Source: Eopsaltria australis (taxonomy: Eukaryota > Chordata > Aves > Passeriformes > Petroicidae). Taken from it: DNA of 64,000 nt. The notes under the pieces were generated by a model. The model worked only from the letters and a program-made list of their open reading frames with translations, made no database searches and was not told where the DNA came from. Each line of letters begins with the position of its first letter. The stretch's first letter is position 1. Positions 14,701-26,632 of the stretch are shown piece after piece. A program made the position numbers and the translations under genes. Location of the stretch: assembly GCA_034509425.1 (NCBI GenBank), contig JAVTVJ010000541.1:620001-684000 (forward strand), written 5' to 3'.

Positions 14701-15907
14701 TCCAGTTTTAATTGTTGGAAGATTTCTTAAATGGCATAAGCTTTTCTGACCCCAGTTGTTGCAGAACTTCTAGTCTGCTATCCCAAGGAACTGCATTTTA
14801 TTAGTCTAGCTGCAGAACTCAGTAGCAAATAAAAGAACAGAAAGAATTAAAGTTGAGCTTGAGAAGCCAAACTGCTTATGCTCTTTTAAATGGCTTGTGA
14901 ACTGGCAATCTGATTAAATCTGAATAGGAAAAGCTTTACAGCAGCAGACCAGAGTTCACACTGACTTTGAACGGTACCAACAAGAGGGTTCCTCTGCCAT
15001 TTCTGGGAGAGAGGCAGGGGAGAAGGAAAAGAGAGAAGAGATAAGAAGGACAAATAAGCTTTCTGGAGAGGATCAAAGTCTGTGGCTCCCTTCCTTCTCT
15101 TCTCCAAGGAACTGACCACATAAAAAGCAAACGTCCTCAGTTAAATTCTTGAAGGATGAGGTCTGTGACAAACACTAAGTAAAAGATTCCCAGTACACTG
15201 CAGCCCCAGTTACATTTCTCCATCCTTCCATGCTTGCCATTAGGCAGGTACTTATATACACATTCTCAGCTTAGTTACCAAAGCAGTTACAACGTGAAGG
15301 CTGTAGCTGGGTGAAGGTTTGCAGGTGCAATTGCATCACTGCACTGCAAGCCAAAAGCATACAGAAATTTTGCTCAGTAGCCTCCTATTCCTACCTGCTT
15401 CTCTGAAATGCTTGTCTCATCTGTACTTGCATTACCAGAGCTGTGGAAAAGGTCCGCAAAACTGTTAATCCCTCCAAGACCAGAAACAAAGTCAACTAAC
15501 CCTATGAGCCATGTTGGGAGAAAATTCCACTCATCTGTATCAGTCTTTCTTTAGTCCAGCTGAGTTACACACAGGGAAAGTTGCTGGCAGAGGCAAATTC
15601 TGCAAGTGGTTTTTAGCTGCAGGCTTGCCTGCAGTTGGGGTGCAGGTCACACAGAGCTTTGGCTACTCCAAGCAGGAGGGTGAGTTCATTGCTTTTAGAG
15701 GTAACTGTGCATTGCTTGAGGTGGTGTCGCGCTTTGGGATCAGCTGTCTGTGAGCCAGCTGACAGGTGTGTGGGGAAAGGACCACAGTGGGAGCTGCATG
15801 GGCTCACTCACAGGGGAACTTTACCCTTGAGATAAGGTTGTTCCTCTTCAATCAAGCCAGAAAATGCTTTTGGATGGATCAGTGATTAGTTACACTTATC
15901 TGAAGTT

Positions 15908-15977
15908 GTGTGTGTATCTGTATGTATATATATACATATACATTTATGTGCATATTATATATTTGTGTATGTGTGTT
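15908..15977 (+). repeat. TA/TG-rich simple repeat
   Basis: Alternating purine-pyrimidine sequence (TGTATGTATATATATACATA and TATGTGTGTT) makes an imperfect TA/TG microsatellite. The frame that crosses it is spurious. Confidence 0.8.
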
Positions 15978-18900
15978 GAGCTCAGTGCTGTGACTATCTT
16001 GCTGCTTGCCAGGTTTTTATGGCTTTCAAGTGTGTGTGGTAGGAGAGGCTGCCATCAAGACCCCTGTCCTTTAGCAGTCTCAGAGAAATTAAGGTAGCAT
16101 TGAAGCTGCAAGAGGACGACCCTTACCTAGAAGTAAGATCTCCCTTGGGTTTCCCTGCCAAATGATTCTCTTTGGACAGGAACAGAAAACAGATATTTAA
16201 TTATAGTTCTAGGTTTCTTTATCATCCATCACATGTGCTTGCAAATAATGATATACAAGAAGGTAGTAGCTAGTAATGATTAATCTAAATAATCTGGTAA
16301 AAGCCAGACCAATCTTTTTATCAGCCAAGGTCAAATAGGGATTCATCTTTATTTTCAGCCTCTCACATAGCCACATCCCTTTAGTTCCAAGGATGCTTTC
16401 CCTGTTACCTACACACTATGTCAAAGGCTGTTTTGGGGGCTCTGATAAGGCTATGACAGTCAGGTACACAAAGGCCCCCTAATTCATACCTTCCACTTGC
16501 AAAAGGCTGATATGAAAATCCCAGCAATTTTTGGAAGAGTCTCTAGAAGAGGTGTATATGGTTAACATTTGGCTACACCTTAACATGCAAAGTCAGCAAA
16601 CAGCAGTCTCTGGGAGTTTGCAGCTACTGCAGATCCTCAGTCTCAGATGTGCCTTTGTCTATCAACTTTAGCTGGATCAGACATAAGCTGTCATACCTCA
16701 AGGCCAGCTTGTCTTGCCTGTCTGCTTCATTATAGACCCATGTACAATTTTGCACTCTTCTGATGGCTTTTGTTCTGTTGAGATGTATTTCATGTGTCTC
16801 TGTCTCCATCCTTTGCATATTTCAAAGCACAGGGCTCCACTGTGCAGAAGTTGGTATAAGTGTCCAGAACTGCCCAGGATGCTGGTGCAGAAACAACGTC
16901 ACACTCAGAGGGAACTGACCCCTGCAGGGTGTCAGGGTTTGTGCTGGGGCAGTGGGGCAGCACTCCTTATCATGATATTGTTCACTGAGTCTCTTTGTTT
17001 TGACTGGTCTGCTTTGAAGTAGTGATATTAGGACTTGGTCTGTCTCTCCAAAACCGAGAAATTAGTCTTTGACCAGGCCTGTGAATTGAATGAAGCCATA
17101 GACAAGTAGGTAGAATTGCCACCTCTGTGTGTGGGAGAAATGAGAAGAGATGGGAAAGGAGAAGCAGCTGGTGACAGCACTGGGCTGACAGAGATGCCAT
17201 TGTTTGTCTGCAGGCTTCTTCAAAGGGTCTGGGAAAGCTCTGTGCTGACAGCACCATTGAAGCTCCTGAGGGACTGACTCTACCAGGAGTCATCAGAATC
17301 TATCTCTTGGGGAAAAACTGTGGATTCTGCTTAAAACTCTGGATGTTTCCTTTTCTGTCTTTTGCATATATCCTTTACAGAATAATCACAAGAAACACCA
17401 TAGCATGTGCATTAAAGGTGAAAAAATGAGGAATTGGTTTAGGGGCACACTATTAAATCATAACAATTAATCAATCTCTGAATAAGAAGAAGGAGTTTGC
17501 ATTTCCCAGGGCAAAACCAAAACAACTCCTGTGCACAATGAAGAGGGAGCTGGAAGGAGCTCCCATCTTGTTCAGGGTGAGATTTTTCTCCTGGCTTTTG
17601 CTCCTCAGGAGGAAGGTAGTATGGCCTCCAGAGGTACCTGGGGCAAGGGTAAATGGGCTCTCCCCTGCCCTCTCCGAGTCCTCCCATGGGTGGGTAGCTG
17701 TCCATGGCCATGTTCCAGATAGCAGGCAGAACGCAAGCCACAGCTTTTGTCCTTCAGCTGGAATGGCTCTGTTATAATCACAAATGGTTGAGGAGCAGTT
17801 TGTCATCAGAGGAGAGATGTTATGTGAAAGGATGGTTATGTGCTTGAGTCATATGCTCTGGCATGCACTGAGTGTCACCCTCCCTGCCACGCTGCTTGCT
17901 CAGGAGCAGAGCTCTTTTGGCTGCATTTGAGAGCTATAGCAAGGTAAGAAATAGCTCTGTTCCTGCAACCTGGGCCAGAAAATTTTGAAAACCAAAGCCT
18001 CCACCTTCTCCCCCACCTCTGATACATACACCTTTGTGTCTTTGGTAACATAAGACAGGTATTTCAGTATATTGCCTGTCCCTAAATCCTGTGGAATTCA
18101 ATGGGTGAGAAAACTGCTTAGAAGTTGGAACAGTTTTGAACCTAGCTCATACAAGCATCTTGAATTCTTTTCTTAATAGAAAACAGATTCAGAAAAGTCT
18201 TTGTTCAAACCTTGAAAATATCCAGAAGTTATAAAGAAAAAGAGCAGATGAGACTACCAATAAAATAATAGTACTTGTTTTCTGCAAGCCTGTTATTTCC
18301 TGAGACTGTATCCTGTGTGGTGGGTGTGGGTCAGACTCTCCTTGTCAAGAAGCTTAAATGGTTTAAGCGAAAACTTGACAGTGCTGATGGTATCAGTGTG
18401 TTGGGGCTGACGAGCAGAGGGCAGTGTAAGAGGGGGATGGTTTCAGATTCCCCAGCCTGGAAAGAGAAGTGAGGCATGCCTCGTTGCTAGCTGCAGATTG
18501 CCTTGTGTAGGTCACAGAGGAGAATAACCTGCCTCCCATTTGTGTCTACTACACTTGCTGGTAACACTACAATTTTCCCATGACAGGGGCTGGGACTGGC
18601 TGGCGTGCTCCTGATTACAAGGCATCCAAATCATTATATTTGTTTCCTTGCATGTGTATTTTATTTCCCTTCCCCCTTTGTCATCTCCCACCTCTAGCCA
18701 TTGCAATGCTGTGATACTCCACAGCTTTTCCTCTGCTGTGGGAAAATCTACTTTCTCCCATTCAGGAAGAGAAAACTCAGCAGCTTTTGTCATCTAAGTC
18801 TTGCTTGAGACTGAATGGAAGGAGATGAATACCTGTCTCATCAGCCAAAATCCTGCCAGTGCTCAGTGAGGGCACTGTATCATGGAATGTCAGCTGTCAC

Positions 18901-19164
18901 CATCAGCTAGTGAGGAAGGCTTGAGTTTTAACAATCTTAGCAAGATTTAGGTATCAAGCACCTGAGATGAAGCAAAGCTCTTTGCAGTCAGTCACCTCCA
19001 AATCTGGATAGATTTCTCTATACAGCATAATGCCAAACTACAGCACCATACTCAGTTGAAAAGTGGAGGGGAGATTTGCAGAGATTGAAGTACCATGAGT
19101 TACAAAGGGTAGTGGGAAGGCACCTTTTTGCCTTACCTGGCAAAGGTTAAGTTCTTCTTGTGTG

Positions 19165-19375
19165 ATTCAGAAAACACAGATTTGGTTCCCTGCCCTGCCA
19201 CAGATGCCCTCTTTGATCTTGGGCAAATCAGTCAGTTAAAGCTGGGCCTTAGCTGCTGATCTGTAAATGAGACACAGATCCTGCCTGCAGTGGGAGAGTT
19301 TGCAAAGATAAATAGCCACGAGGTGTTCATGTACCATATTGCTGGGAAGCTGTATAAATATCTTGGTGTATAGTG
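19165..19375 (+). repeat. MIR/CORE-type SINE remnant
   Basis: The order of landmarks fits a worn MIR-like SINE: GATTTGGTTCCCTGCCCTGC, then GATCTTGGGCAAATCAGTCA, then CTGATCTGTAAATGAGACA, then GCAAAGATAAATAGCCACG with AGGTGTTCATGTACCATATT and AGCTGTATAAATATC. The CTTGGGCAA..TCA..TTAA and ATCTGTAAA core is characteristic, and the GAGGTGCTCA-like tail is the sauropsid variant. Orientation is +. Confidence 0.72.
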
Positions 19376-21033
19376 ACTGACCTAGTTACAGACAGTGGCC
19401 TTTTCCAGGCAGACATTTAATGCCAAGAAATGCACTGTTTGGGTTCACTTGCTTAAATGTCACTTGTCTGTGCTGACTTCAGGGCATGGGAGGAGCACCA
19501 TCCCTTTGCCTTGTGGTTCTTATAGACCTCTGCTGTTTGTCAAGTGTTGCACCTGCTCTTGACCTGTGCCAGTCCTGTGCTCTGTGCCTATGACTTCCCC
19601 TGTCATGTCTGTGTGTTACTGGCTCTTCAAAGGCAGTGAATCTGGCAATGGAAAGGATGAACAGGAGTTGCAAGAAAGCCTCAGTCCAGACAAAACCCTT
19701 TCTGAGAGACATCTCCTTCTTCCAGACTTAACAGGCCTGTTGGCAGGATGGGGCATTTGGAGGACATTGGGAAAGGCAGTCCGGAGGCCGGCTGGAAATA
19801 ACTGTTGGGTCTTTGCCATTGAACCAGAAAGGGAAAGGTGGAGACACTTGCAGTCTCTGTTCCTCCCGTTTTTCTTCATGTGAGGTCTTCATCTTCCAGT
19901 GTTTGAAGCTTTGTGGTCTGAGCTGGAAAGGTAAGCATTTCAGCTGGGGCTAAAAGAGCTTCACCTCCTTTGAGGAAAGGACACAGAAGGTTGCAGAACA
20001 CACAGTCATTATCTAGGTACATTTCTTCCTTGTGTTCATACTTCCACCAGGCTACACTGACCTTCCTTGAACTGATGAGTCCTCAGTTCCAGCTCCCATG
20101 GGAACAAATGAAGTAGCTTCAGTATAGCTCACTAGAAGAAAAAGACTTCAGTTCTTTTTTTCAGAAAAAAAAATAAGAAGAGGTTTGATTAAACAAATAA
20201 AATCACAATCATATTCATTTTAATGACATTTCCCCTAGAAAGATAATTGGAAATTTATGTGCTTTATAATTTGAAATATTTACTTAGGGAAATTTCAAAA
20301 CAAGATCACACTCTCTGTTGCAGTACCATCAGGGTATTGTTTGACACAGCAAATAAAATGAAAGGTTCCAGTTAATGTTAAATAGCATACACCCTCTTTG
20401 ATTTAAGGGAAGTAATAACATACTATTACAACTATTATAGTATATATACATGTTATTTCTCATAGTCTTTTTTCACTAAAAATGGTGAAACAATTTTTTT
20501 TAAAAGGATTTTTAATTCTAAATGAAATTTTGAAATTCCCAATTTTATTTCTCTTCAGAACCTTTATTCCATGTGAAATTTCAAAAACTATCTAAATGAG
20601 AGCAACCTCCCCTAACACATACACAAACATATTTCCAAAAGTTGATATTGTCCACATGATGGCAATTCAGTTTGGCAGCCAGCTCTGCTGGTACAGTCTA
20701 TACCATGCCTACCCCACCACTCTTAGGTCTGTGCATTCTAGTGAATATTGCAGAAAAGAGCAAAATTACTTTATCCCAAATGCACTGCTATTTTCAGTGA
20801 TGAGCAATCCAGGTTAGAAGATCAGAATTGTCCAGAGGGGGCAATTTGGTGGCATAGCAATGTGGCATTGTTTCCAACCCCTTTCCTTTGCATGTTGGTC
20901 TGAATCCCACATGGGGATGAGGTTTGGCTCTTCACAGATGTCCAATTTCACTTTACTGTGGTTACAGTTGCATATGTAGCTTCTGGATAGTGCACCAGTG
21001 TTGGCTGAGGAAGTAGATGTATTCAGTCACCAA

Positions 21034-21105
21034 TTCTGTTCTCAGTTATTCTACTGACGTCAGTAAAATGACTCTAGATTTATACGAGTGTAACTGAGAA
21101 CAGAA
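21034..21105. repeat. Ancient palindromic MITE-like element with perfect 15-bp inverted arms
   Basis: Left arm TTCTGTTCTCAGTTA (21034-21048) and right arm TAACTGAGAACAGAA (21091-21105) are exact reverse complements. Between them lies a 14-bp perfect palindrome TACTGACGTCAGTA (21052-21065) containing the CRE core TGACGTCA. The right half (GACTCTAGATTTATACGAGT, then GTAACTGAG) resembles an amniote palindromic DNA-transposon relic whose right half reads roughly GTTACTCC-GATTTACACC-GTGTAACTGAG. The inner left half appears deleted, because the palindrome is off-centre. The family name was not assigned. Confidence 0.65.
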
Positions 21106-24100
21106 GCTGGCCCAAAGTCAGGAACAGTCTCTCCTCTTCTCTGGCCCAGAACAAGCCGTTCGAGACGTTATTGCCAGGCCAAATCCTCAAGGGGAATGGA
21201 CCCACTGGTTTGGTTCATAGACATGGTTTCTTCTCCTTGCTTTCCAGTGCAATCATCAAAGTTCTGATGCTGGAATAGCTGAGGTCACCTTGTCCTATGC
21301 TATTAATTTCTGTCAGTGTTTGGGATTTTCACCCTAAGCTGGATAGATCCACTTCATCCTCCATCTGCTGTGGCGGGTATTTGTATTTGACTAAAGTGGT
21401 TCCCCTTTTTCCAAGCAGGAGAATTCACTTTGGTTTCCCTTTGTGACCACAAAGAATTGGTGAAAGTGATCTTGTTTGATGAGGGAAACAGAGGCTTGTG
21501 CTAATTAATGTAATTTTATGACCACCTCAATCTCGAAAATGCCTTTCTTGACAGTTTGGGGAAATGTGGCTTGAGCACTACTGCCTCCCTTTCAGGCAGC
21601 TCCCCTCCTCGGTGGGGGTGTTGTGATCCTCCCCGAGCCCACATGCCTGAGGGCTGCTCAGAGAGGGGGTGTGCCTGGGGCAGCCCAGGCAGCAGGGCAG
21701 GTCAGACAGCATTGTCTCCAGCACAGCCCAGTGTGACCAGCACAAGGGATGTTCAGGTACTCTACACCAGACTACAGGGGATTTTCATTATTTCTCCTGG
21801 ACATCCTGCTGGCTCTTTGGATGGGGCTCACAGGGTGACCTTTTACAGGTCCCTGACACATTTTTGTTTTCCTAAATGCACAATGAAGACATCAGTGCTG
21901 TGCTCATTGACACTCGTGCTGATCACTGCTGCCATGCAGGATTTTCTGGCAATATCCAAAAGACCTCACTGAGCCAGCCTCACTCGGGCTAGGGACAAGC
22001 TGCCATCAGCTAGGAGCACTGTCTCAGCTTGATGACACAAAGCTGAGGAGATCTTTTTCCATCCAGAGCTCTCATGTGATTATGAAGTCCTGTGTGTGCC
22101 ATGAACAAATATACACCTACGCAAAAAAGTCATCAGTTCATTAGGGATTCTCCTATTTCCCGTGGTAAGGAGCATTAACTATTCATTGTCATGATGAGCC
22201 CCTGGAAACTCAAAGAAGCAGCATGTGGGGAAGCAGAGCAGCACTCCAGCTCTGAGTTTTGGGCTGGAGCTGTGGATGGATGCTGTAAAGAGAGCACCAG
22301 CTCACAAAGATTAAAAAAAATCTTTCCTTCTCTTCCCATTCTCATGGGTAATGCAGTGCTGCTGACTTCAGACTGCTGTGCAACTCACAAGGGTTCTGCC
22401 AAAATGCCACTGTGATGTCTCATGGCATAACCCTTCAGCCAAATACCAGCCTGAGGGGGTGGGTGAACCAACTGGCCCTTTATATATTGCAGCAGCAGTG
22501 ATGTCATACACTCAAGCCAAGTTTGCTGGTTTACCCAGCTCCTGTCTAGTGAAAAAAAAGGCTGACATTCAGTCTGTGCCAGGCCAGGAATAGTATCTGT
22601 AATTTAACCTCCTCATCACAACTTGCTAGGCCCTTAAGAGAGAGACTGAAAAAAGCCACCTATTTAAAAGAGAAGGGAGGTTGGTTTCTGATTAAGCTGC
22701 TTGAAATCTGTGTTCATGCAAACTTTTTCAGTAGCTCATATCAGATGATGCCTGCCACTAATGTCTCACACATTTCTCAGCATTTCCAGGCAGTTTCAGA
22801 TGCCCAGCATTGCTTTCCTCTTTCTTTAATATAGACTAAATTCAGACATCTTTAAATGTTTGAGCTAGCTGGATCCTGACCTAAGCTTACATACGGCACC
22901 TTGCTTGTTAGCTGCAATGTTTGTCCAAAAAGGTAAAGAAATGGGACTTTACCAGGTTATTAAACCAGTTAGGAACAGCTTCTTTGCCTAAGAAGTTTGT
23001 CATACTTACACAAGGAATACCTACATCAATATAGTGCTGGTGTTTCCATCCAGTCCCAGTAATGATCTACACCTTGAACACTTGGTGCAGATACAGCTTT
23101 TCCAGCTTCAAACATTACACTTCACAAGCACTCATATTATGTTCAGGCAAGACAAGGATTGTCACAAGGGTTTCAGAGACAGTGACAGTCACTATTCTTT
23201 TATTAATCAGTGGCGCCGAGTTGTTTTTGTAACCGTGACTCCATCTAGGAAAATAATGGCTGAGATTACATCATGATCTCCATGTTTATAGTTACTCTAC
23301 TCACTTTGCAGCAGAAGTTCTCAGTTTACAAGGGACAATATATTTCTCCAGACCTCCGTCCATGAGATCTGAAAGCCAAGATTCCTTCTAGTTCAGGCAC
23401 CACCACTAAGTACTGATAAACATTGTGCTACTGGAATGTCATCAGCAGCCCTGTTAATGAGTGAGACAGAACTAAATCACCATTTCCCATGTCTCTGTTG
23501 GCTTTGCACAGTTAAGACTAGCACAGAACAGTAAAATTTTAATTTAACCTCTGAGCAAAGAGAGAACTGACCACACATCTCTGGAGTGAGGATATCCTTT
23601 TACATCTGGCTTCAAACAGCATTGTTTGTTGTTTGTTTTTTCTTTAGTTTTACTTTTTTTTTACCCACACATTTTAGACAACAAAAAGCTATGACTGGTA
23701 CACACTGATAACTCATTCCTCAGGCAAGGTGCAGGAGACAATCACAGTGGTTGAGCCTTGTTGCCACTTTTGCCAGTAGGTTTTGAATATTGCAAGCTGA
23801 CTCAAAAGTTTCCTTACAGAAGACTGTGCTATCTGCATTACCTCAGGGCCAGACAGTTCTCCTTGTAGGAAATTGATATGTTCTTGCACAGATTAAGCAA
23901 ACTGGCCTGAACCTTGGGGGTTTCCACAACGATGGCAGCGATTCATGTTCACCATGGCTGAGCTTTCCTTTAGCATCTCCTGTCTCTGGTTCACTTACGG
24001 AAGCAAAAAGATGTTTTGTTTACTGCCCCTTACCATGCCAGCTGTCCACCTTTCATCTCCTTTACCACAGTGACAGTGAAAACCATGGACTTTCCAACCT

Positions 24101-24926
24101 CAGCTGTGTTAGTTCCATCGACCAGATTGATGTCTGTATTTGTTGACAGTAGAAAGCCATATACAAGTGAAGTGGAGGCAAATATTTTCCTCTGAGTCCC
24201 TCTGAAAGGGTAGCACAGCAGGGAAGAATTCTTCTTTTTAGCCTGGAGTCATCACCCAGCCTTTGCAAAGGGCAGAGTGCCAGGAAATCATTGCTCACTC
24301 AGCTGCCAGTCCCTGCTGGGGCTCCCAGAGTGTGCTGGAGATTGTGACAGTTGTCTGCTAGGAACCTGACTGCACTCCATAAGCTATCAAACCCACAAGG
24401 TACTTGGTTATTGTCACTTTGGGATGGACAGCTGTCTCTTCTTGTAAGAAATCCTGTAAATCAGCCCTAAAATGGTTGTAAAATGGGAACAAACAAATGA
24501 ACAAAATAATCCTCAGATCATGCAAACAATACCTTTGTTTTAAAATTGCAGAGTTCACTTAGGATCAAAAAAATGCTGAAGGTCAGAAACATCCTGGGAC
24601 ACTACTTCTGTCGAATCTACGTCACTGGACTATTTCTACCTCCTCACTAAAGATGGTCAGAAAAGAAGCCAAATACAAGTATGAGAGTGAGTTCTAAAAA
24701 CAAGAAGCAAAATTATAAGGCAGGTATGTACTTGTATTTCTCATTTACATAACAGTTAAGAATCAAAACCAGGAGCAGGATGGCTTTCCATTTGTCTTCT
24801 CTTTTTTCTTGCTGCGTTATACACAAAGATATATGTCTGTGAGGGGAGTGAAACTCATGCCTGAAAAGTCTTTGTACTAAGTAAGATGGAGAAGCTCTGT
24901 TAGGCTTATTTTATTTCTGGTGTAAA

Positions 24927-24962
24927 TCTATTGTAGTTACGCATAAGTCATTGGAATTGCAT
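24927..24962 (+). repeat. Probable second fragment of the same MITE-like family
   Basis: The segment from TTCTGGTGTAAATC through GTAGTTACGC to AAGTCATTGGAATTGC follows the order of the inner half of the palindromic relic at 21034 (GTGTAAATC, then GTAACTCC, then TTGACTTCAATGG). It is degraded and short, so the call is moderate. Confidence 0.4.
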
Positions 24963-25004
24963 GGCTGGAAGGGCAGGATCTAAATTCACTATGATACTTG
25001 GAGT

Positions 25005-25014
25005 CTAAAAATAG
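25005..25014 (+). promoter_or_regulatory. MEF2-consensus site 1.4 kb upstream of the C10orf71 coding exon
   Basis: CTAAAAATAG matches the MEF2 consensus exactly and lies about 1.4 kb before the acceptor at 26441. MEF2 drives cardiac and skeletal muscle genes, which fits CEFIP expression. It could belong to an intronic enhancer or a downstream promoter. Confidence 0.4.
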
Positions 25015-26442
25015 GTTGGCTGAGATTCTTTTAAATACAAAAGGAAGGTGAGGAGTGTTTTCATTTGAAGAAACAACTGAGCCGGAGTAATTCAGCTGAT
25101 TAAGCTCAGTTCCTCTTACTTTTCATACTTTGATCAGCACTGAGTCATCATAGAGAAAAACAGGTCCTTTCCAAAAGTCTCACTGAGATGGGCCAAGGTG
25201 GAATCGGGGATGTGAACACCTGGAGAGGCTGAAATCTAGATCTGAATTTCACTGCTCAGTTCTACGAGCTGAATCGGTGGATCCAAGCTTGAGATGTAGG
25301 TATCTTCCACTTGTACAGAAGCTGCTGTAGATGTGAACTATGGTGTTTCAGCTCACCACAAGTTCATAAAGCCATTGTAGGAGGAAATGGAGATACAGAT
25401 CAGACTTTGGTTAAAGAGTTCTAGCCAGCTCTGGAGTATGCTTTTAAACTGGGTCTCCCTGCAGTTTAATCAAAACTCTGCTCAAGTCCTCAAATGTGAG
25501 AATAATAATCTGTAGAACTGTAAAGAGTTTTAGTGTAGAGAATTCAAGTACAGCCAAAGCATCTATTTTGCTTTTACTTGTTCAATGCAAAGATTCCCCC
25601 ATCCTGTGTTCAGACAGGACATACACAAAAACCTCAATCCCTGGGCCCTGACTGTGTATCATAATCAGGGATTAATGGAAGACTATCGTATCTTATAAAT
25701 GTGTTGAATGGGTTACCTTTAGCTCTCAGCAGTTCTGGAACTGAAACCAAATGTTCCCTGTGCTACTTTAGTGGGTGTGCTACAGTCCCCGAGGCACTCC
25801 TGCCTTCTGCTGGCTAAGCTGATGTTAGCAGCCTCTTCAGCTCCAGCAGACCAGCACAACCCAACCGTATCCTGCTATGAGTGGCTAAACTGAACCCCAG
25901 CACTATTTGTCTGGAACATGCACAGTAATCCTTTTTACCTGTAGTGCCATTCTGTTTTCTCAAACAAAGGTTGTCTTCATGGCAATTATCATGACAAAGC
26001 TGTGACAATTAAGTTTTACTGACTTTTCTTTCATTTTGGACTTAGTGTGCAACGATGTACTCAGTGACCTCTTTTTTAAAGTAATTTTTGTTACTAATTC
26101 TTCCTGGCCAAAAATGGCTAACCTTCTTTTCTAAATGGATGCACAGCACTTGGAAGTGTGAATGGTTGGAGGTATGGAAAGGGAAGTACTTGAAATTTGT
26201 CTATGTCCTTGTTTAAGAGCCAAGTAAAGAATATGATATGAAAATACTTTTTTAAATGGCTCTTTCCAGAAATTAAACTACCTACCATGAGCTACTTGAA
26301 TTGACCAAAATAACAGTGATTTTTCATGTTGTTCATTGTGTTACTAGCATCACAAAATTAGTCAGTGACTGATATATCTGGAAAATGCTGTCTAAAAGTG
26401 TTAATATAGAAAAATGATAATTTATAATTTTTGGCTTTGCAG

Positions 26443-26618
26443 AGAAGAAAGTTTCCTTCAGCTATTCTGTAAGATGAGTCGATGTGCAGCAGCAGCATCT
26501 GGAAGAAGGTTTTTGTGCTTGTGAATTGCAAACAGCTGGATCTGTCTCACAAAGTCACCTACCTGTTCAACACCTGAAACTAATCCTTTGGATACTTCAC
26601 CCATGACTCTCATGAACA
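26443..26618 (+). other. C10orf71: 5' UTR part of the C10orf71 coding exon, with splice acceptor
   Basis: A pyrimidine-containing stretch ending in GGCTTTGCAG (AG at 26441-26442) precedes the exon, so the coding exon probably starts at 26443. Several upstream ATGs occur here. One at 26473 opens a 16-codon uORF. Two in-frame ATGs at 26603 and 26612 open a short uORF that ends inside the CDS. Upstream noncoding exons must exist but could not be located by eye. Confidence 0.6.
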
Positions 26619-26632
26619 ATGCAGGGAAATAA
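26603..26632 (+). other. Short uORF overlapping the C10orf71 start codon
   Basis: ATG at 26603 opens nine codons (MTLMNNAGK) that stop at 26630-26632, 14 bases inside the main CDS and in a different frame. A second in-frame ATG sits at 26612. The geometry would favour leaky scanning or reinitiation control of C10orf71 translation, but that is inference. No conservation data are available. Confidence 0.4.

Larger units (their letters stand above)
14701..26442. other. Noncoding DNA upstream of C10orf71 (right part)
   Basis: This stretch contains the TA/TG repeat (15908), the MIR-like SINE (19165), the palindromic relic (21034), the second relic fragment (24927) and the MEF2 site (25005). No coding exon is recognised. 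It is probably the last 5' UTR intron of C10orf71 plus flank, since the acceptor at 26441 needs an upstream exon. Confidence 0.6.

Noticed and set aside
22478..22500. TATA-like CCCTTTATATATTGC as a C10orf71 promoter
   Set aside because: TATA-like strings are common in AT-rich DNA, and no initiator, donor or transcript evidence accompanies it.
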